From an uncultured Propioniciclava sp. (GTDB taxonomy: Bacteria; Actinomycetota; Actinomycetes; Propionibacteriales; Propionibacteriaceae): DNA of 7,448 nt. The notes beneath the pieces are model-generated. The model did no database searches, was not told where the DNA came from, and was given only the letters and a program-made list of their open reading frames with translations. The first letter of the stretch is position 1, and each line of letters starts with the position of its first letter. Location of the stretch: the NCBI GenBank assembly GCA_937872005.1, contig CALMPQ010000093.1, positions 1 to 7,448 on the forward strand, given 5' to 3'. A program made the position numbers and the translations under genes. Of this stretch, positions 5,170 through 7,448 are shown one piece after another.

Positions 5170-6360
5170 TCAGGCTCCTTCGAGGTGTCCGGACGCCGCA
5201 CGTGCGGCCTCCTGCGTGGCCGCGACGTCGGTGCCGCGGACGGTGACGTGGCCGACCTTGCGGCCCGGCTTGACCGACTTGCCGTAGAGGTGGACGCGGA
5301 CGTCGGGGTTGGCCAGTACGACCGGGAGCGACCCGACGAGGTCGGGGTTGGAACCGCCCAGGACGTTGCTCATCACGACGACGGGCGCGGTGAGGGCGGT
5401 CGAGCCGAGCGGCAGGTCGAGCACGGCGCGCAGGTGGTTCTCGAACTGGGAGGTGACGGCGCCCTCGATGGTCCAGTGACCGGTGTTGTGCGGACGCATC
5501 GCGAGCTCGTTGACGACGACCTCACCGCCCGGACGCTCCATGAGTTCGACGGCGAGGACGCCCACGACGCCGAGTTCGTCGGCGATGCGGGTGGCGAAGG
5601 CCTGGATCTCGGCGGCGTAGTCGGCGTCGAGCCCCGGCGCCGGCGTGGTGGTCTCGTGGCAGATGCCCTCGCGCTGGACGGTCTCGCTGACCGGGTACAC
5701 GACCGACTCCCCGCCGGGGCGGCGCACCACGAGCACGCTCAGCTCGCGGGTGAACGGGATGAATTCCTCGGCGACGATCACCACCTCGCCGGCTGAGCCT
5801 GGCGAAGCCCCGGTCGAAGCCACCCGCTCCGTCGGCCCCAGGGCGCGCCCGAGGGCCGCGAACGGCTCGGCCGCACCCGCGGCGTCCGCGACCTTCCAGA
5901 CCCCCTTGCCGTCGTAACCGCCACGGGAGGTCTTGGCGATCAGCGGCCACCCGATCTCGTCACCGAAGGCGACGAACTCCGCAGGCGTGCGCGTGACGCG
6001 CCAGGCCGGCGCCGGGATCCCGAGGGTGGTGAGCCGCTCGCGCATGGCGGCCTTGTCCTGCGCGAAGACCAGGGCGGCCGGGCCGGGGCGGACCGCAACG
6101 CCGGCGTCCTGCAACTGCTGGAGCAGTGCGGTCGGCACGTGCTCGTGGTCGAAGGTGATGGCGTCGGCGCCCTCGGCGAAGGCGGTGATGGTGGCCCCGT
6201 CGGTGTAGTCACCGACCTGCGCGCCCGGCACGACCTGCGCAGCGGAGACGCCCTCGGCCTCGGCGAGCAGGCGCACCTGCAGGCCGAGCGGGGTGGCCGC
6301 TTCGTTCATCATGCGGGCCAGTTGCCCGCCGCCCACGATGCCGATGGTGAGGTCCGTCAC
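5170..6360 (-). CDS. purK: N5-carboxyaminoimidazole ribonucleotide synthase (ATP-grasp)
   Basis: Uses ATP and bicarbonate to carboxylate aminoimidazole ribonucleotide, supplying PurE. It has 396 residues. The N-terminal nucleotide-fold motif [12 protein letters not shown] is at 7-18; TFDHEHV (69-75) and [10 protein letters not shown] (101-110) follow. The ATP-grasp core shows [14 protein letters not shown] (142-155), with the glycine-rich loop at 147-153, then [12 protein letters not shown] (198-209) and [17 protein letters not shown] (284-300). The C-terminal domain includes [14 protein letters not shown] (359-372). The GTG start at 6360 lies just before the first strand; an in-frame extension to 6459 crosses the -10-like box and enters the divergent gene. 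No Shine-Dalgarno sequence is seen and a -10-like TAACCT lies 7 bases upstream. Residues about 176-191 ([16 protein letters not shown]) look like an extra loop of repeat origin between the glycine-rich loop and EEF. Confidence 0.96.
   Translation of the reverse strand: MTDLTIGIVGGGQLARMMNEAATPLGLQVRLLAEAEGVSAAQVVPGAQVGDYTDGATITAFAEGADAITFDHEHVPTALLQQLQDAGVAVRPGPAALVFAQDKAAMRERLTTLGIPAPAWRVTRTPAEFVAFGDEIGWPLIAKTSRGGYDGKGVWKVADAAGAAEPFAALGRALGPTERVASTGASPGSAGEVVIVAEEFIPFTRELSVLVVRRPGGESVVYPVSETVQREGICHETTTPAPGLDADYAAEIQAFATRIADELGVVGVLAVELMERPGGEVVVNELAMRPHNTGHWTIEGAVTSQFENHLRAVLDLPLGSTALTAPVVVMSNVLGGSNPDLVGSLPVVLANPDVRVHLYGKSVKPGRKVGHVTVRGTDVAATQEAARAASGHLEGA
5175..5181 (-). promoter_or_regulatory. 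Ribosome binding site of purE inside the purK 3' end
   Basis: The minus strand reads GAAGGAG, 6 bases before ATG 5168 and just before the purK TGA. It fixes the purE start and supports coupled translation. Confidence 0.8.
5789..5824. repeat. Possible dispersed palindromic repeat inside purK
   Basis: On the minus strand, GGTGGCTTCGACC is followed by GGGGCTTCGCCAGGCTCAGCC. The end matches, from memory, the common actinobacterial hairpin repeat CTTCGACAGGCTCAGCC with one difference; the outer GGTGGCT/AGCC-GG ends are imperfect inverted copies. It falls in frame and encodes about residues 180-191 of PurK, a stretch poor in conserved residues. The family assignment is from memory and needs a genome-wide count. 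Confidence 0.45.
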
Positions 6361-6367
6361 CCGTGGA

Positions 6368-6373
6368 AGGTTA
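6368..6373 (-). promoter_or_regulatory. Putative -10 box of purK (leaderless start)
   Basis: The minus strand reads TAACCT (fits TANNNT), then 7 bases, then GTG 6360, with no Shine-Dalgarno sequence. No purine-responsive riboswitch or other leader could fit if transcription starts at the GTG. I see no clear -35 element. Confidence 0.55.
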
Positions 6374-6401
6374 CTTGGCTTCGCGTTCGGGGGGAGGTCG
6401 G

Positions 6402-6410
6402 TGCCAAGAT
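6402..6410 (+). promoter_or_regulatory. Possible extended -10 of the S51 peptidase gene
   Basis: TGC directly followed by CAAGAT lies 6 bases before ATG 6417. The hexamer departs from TANNNT at its first base, but the TGN extension may compensate. No Shine-Dalgarno sequence lies at a normal distance; GGGGAGG (6391-6397) is too far away. A leaderless start is likely but less certain than for purK. Confidence 0.35.
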
Positions 6411-6416
6411 GGCGAC

Positions 6417-7130
6417 ATGACCGCTCACATCGTCGCGATGGGTGGTGGCGGGTTCGCAACGTCGCAGCTCGGCGCCCCCACGGCCCTCGACCGTTACCTC
6501 GTCGAACTGACCGGGAAGTCCGCTCCCCTGGTCTGCTTCATCCCGACCGCCTCGGCCGATGACCCGCAGTACATCAACAAGTTCCTGGTGGCCTACGGCA
6601 CGCTGGGCATCCGCCCCATGGTGATGACCCTGTGGGACGACGCCGCCCGCGCCGTCGAGCGCATCCAGGAGGCCGACCTGATCCTCGTGGGCAACGGCGC
6701 CACGGTGAACATGTACGCGCTGTGGAAGGCCCACAACGTGCACAAGGCCATCAAGAAGCGCTACGAGGCCGGCGACGTCGTCCTGGCCGGAACGAGCGCC
6801 GGCGGCAACATCTGGTTCGAGGGCTGCGTGACCGACTCGTTCGGTGACTTCCGCGCGTGGCGCGGCGGCCTCGGCCTGCTGCCCGGTAGCTTCTGCAGCC
6901 ACTTCGGCGACGAGGACGGGCGCGTGTCGGTCTACACCGACGCCGTCGCCTCGGGCGACCTCCCCGGCGGTTTCGCGGCCGACGACGGCGCCGCGGTGCA
7001 CTTCGCCGACGGCAAGCTCCAGGGCTGCTTCGCCGAGCTCCCCGGGCAGCGGGTCTTCTCGGTGCAGCCGTCGACGATGCCCACGGCGTCCGGCGTGCTG
7101 GTGGAGCAGCAGAAGGTCGAGCTCCTCTGA
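6417..7130 (+). CDS. Peptidase family S51 protein (PepE/cyanophycinase-like)
   Basis: Cytoplasmic serine hydrolase of the PepE-like S51 family, 237 residues. Known members cleave aspartyl dipeptides (PepE) or cyanophycin; the substrate here cannot be told from sequence. The N-terminus HIVAMGGGGF (4-13) and FIPTAS (41-46) are typical. The nucleophile elbow is GTSAGG (125-130) with Ser127; SHFGDE (161-166) with His162 is the likely base region, and Asp140 in TDSFG is a candidate third residue. The run DLILVGNGATVNMYALW (87-103) stands where the family usually has GGGNT-x-NM, so two positions of the glycine/asparagine motif are altered. There is no signal peptide. An upstream in-frame start at 6363 is rejected because its 18 extra residues fall in the promoter region. 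No cyanophycin synthetase is in view, so a peptidase role is favoured. Confidence 0.85.
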   Translation: MTAHIVAMGGGGFATSQLGAPTALDRYLVELTGKSAPLVCFIPTASADDPQYINKFLVAYGTLGIRPMVMTLWDDAARAVERIQEADLILVGNGATVNMYALWKAHNVHKAIKKRYEAGDVVLAGTSAGGNIWFEGCVTDSFGDFRAWRGGLGLLPGSFCSHFGDEDGRVSVYTDAVASGDLPGGFAADDGAAVHFADGKLQGCFAELPGQRVFSVQPSTMPTASGVLVEQQKVELL

Positions 7131-7138
7131 CGTGGTCG

Positions 7139-7162
7139 GCGCCCCCGGAGCCCCGGGGGCGC
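7139..7162. terminator. Bidirectional hairpin terminator between the S51 gene and the GtrA gene
   Basis: GCGCCCCCGG (7139-7148) and CCGGGGGCGC (7153-7162) form a perfect 10-bp stem around a four-base AGCC loop. It fills the 33 bases between the two convergent stop codons (TGA 7128-7130, TAG 7166-7164), so it can serve both genes. No T-run follows on either side. Confidence 0.8.
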
Positions 7163-7163
7163 A

Positions 7164-7448
7164 CTACGTGAAGATCCAGGTGCGCTGGACGACGAAGTTC
7201 ACCAGCGTGGCGATGCCCTGCGCGATGACGAAGCCGATGACCTGGGCGGCCGTCGTTCCCCACCAGGACTCCAGCATGGGGAACACCAGCGCGAACGTGC
7301 CCACCTGCAGCGCGAACGTCAGGCCGTACAGCGTCGCGACCGCCGCGGGCGTGCGGCGGCTCGCGTCGGACTGGAACGTCCAGCGGCTGTTGATCGCGGA
7401 GGCCGTGGGGGGGCCGAACGCCCACGAGATCGCCTTGGCGAGCGTGTG
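7164..7448 (-). CDS. GtrA-like family membrane protein (5' end outside the window)
   Basis: The frame ends at TAG 7166-7164 and is open to the right edge, giving the last 94 residues. The pattern fits GtrA/DPMS-like small membrane proteins, which are thought to help move polyprenyl-linked sugars across the membrane or to aid partner glycosyltransferases. Seen features are a conserved INSRWTFQS segment (residues 19-27 of the visible part), matching the family's N-R-x-W-x-F motif, two later hydrophobic spans (about 34-60 and 66-87), and the ending NFVVQRTWIFT, matching the typical NF-x(3)-R-x-W-(V/I)-F close. The full protein should have four membrane segments, the first of which is missing here. 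Its convergent partner is the S51 gene. An overlapping minus-strand frame at 6751-7425 in another phase is a shadow. Confidence 0.85.
   Translation of the reverse strand, partial: HTLAKAISWAFGPPTASAINSRWTFQSDASRRTPAAVATLYGLTFALQVGTFALVFPMLESWWGTTAAQVIGFVIAQGIATLVNFVVQRTWIFT

Noticed and set aside
3402..5246. 614-residue plus-strand open frame antisense to LCP and purE
   Set aside because: Composition is the Gly/His/Arg/Glu-rich pattern of a GC-rich antisense frame; it crosses two well-identified genes, a terminator hairpin and the LCP leader, and shows no recognisable domain.
6363..6416. Upstream in-frame extension of the S51 peptidase
   Set aside because: The extra 18 residues are not family-like, lie over both putative promoters, and have no Shine-Dalgarno sequence.
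6357..7001. 214-residue minus-strand open frame opposite the S51 gene
   Set aside because: Antisense shadow with Val/Gly/Ala/His-rich composition and no motif; the S51 motifs on the plus strand are clear.
6417..7130. Cyanophycinase with a cyanophycin storage role
   Set aside because: No cyanophycin synthetase or other storage gene is in the window; family membership alone does not set the substrate.
6751..7425. 224-residue minus-strand open frame over the S51 and GtrA ends
   Set aside because: It is out of phase with the GtrA frame that ends at 7164, crosses the terminator, and becomes an Arg/Pro-rich tract.

Overview
The window is very GC-rich, with strong G/C preference at third codon positions, and carries actinobacterial hallmark genes: a TIGR03089-type protein, an LCP (LytR-CpsA-Psr) protein with an actinobacterial N-terminal membrane region, and a GtrA-type protein. 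The organism is most likely a high-GC actinobacterium, perhaps of the Propionibacteriales. That rank is inference from family content and a suspected repeat type, not from a search. It reads as an ordinary chromosomal housekeeping region. I see no mobile element, CRISPR array, rRNA or tRNA.

Layout, left to right. (1) A minus-strand pair, positions 1-1418: manC (GDP-mannose synthesis) followed by a small unrecognised membrane protein cut by the left edge. (2) A divergent plus-strand pair, 1454-2988: a TIGR03089 protein (a degenerate N-terminal piece of an AMP-binding fold) overlapping by four bases a Tat-type lipoprotein with a beta-lactamase-like serine hydrolase fold. (3) A nested inverted repeat at 2987-3054 between converging genes. 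(4) A minus-strand series, 6360 down to 3069: purK, purE (tightly coupled), then an LCP cell-wall glycopolymer transferase behind its own leader hairpin. (5) A plus-strand S51-family peptidase, 6417-7130, divergent from purK. (6) A perfect hairpin terminator at 7139-7162, and on the minus strand the 3' end of a GtrA-family membrane protein running off the right edge.

Functionally there are two themes. ManC, the LCP protein, the serine hydrolase lipoprotein and GtrA all fit the cell envelope: activated mannose, attachment of glycopolymers, a wall-facing hydrolase or binding protein, and a probable lipid-linked-sugar translocation helper. PurK and PurE carry out the carboxylation step of de novo purine synthesis. 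From memory, TIGR03089, LCP, purE/purK and GtrA genes also lie near each other in mycobacteria (Rv3267-Rv3277 region), so this looks like a conserved actinobacterial neighbourhood with a serine hydrolase and an S51 peptidase added.

A pattern runs through the window. The four genes at the heads of the two divergent pairs (manC, TIGR03089, purK, S51) have no Shine-Dalgarno sequence, but each has a -10-like hexamer 6-7 bases before the start codon, as expected of leaderless transcripts. The three minus-strand genes that follow others (membrane protein, purE, LCP) have clear Shine-Dalgarno sequences. The most distinctive local oddity is an in-frame insert in PurK that looks like a dispersed palindromic repeat turned into coding sequence. 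I did not find a convincing new multi-gene system.
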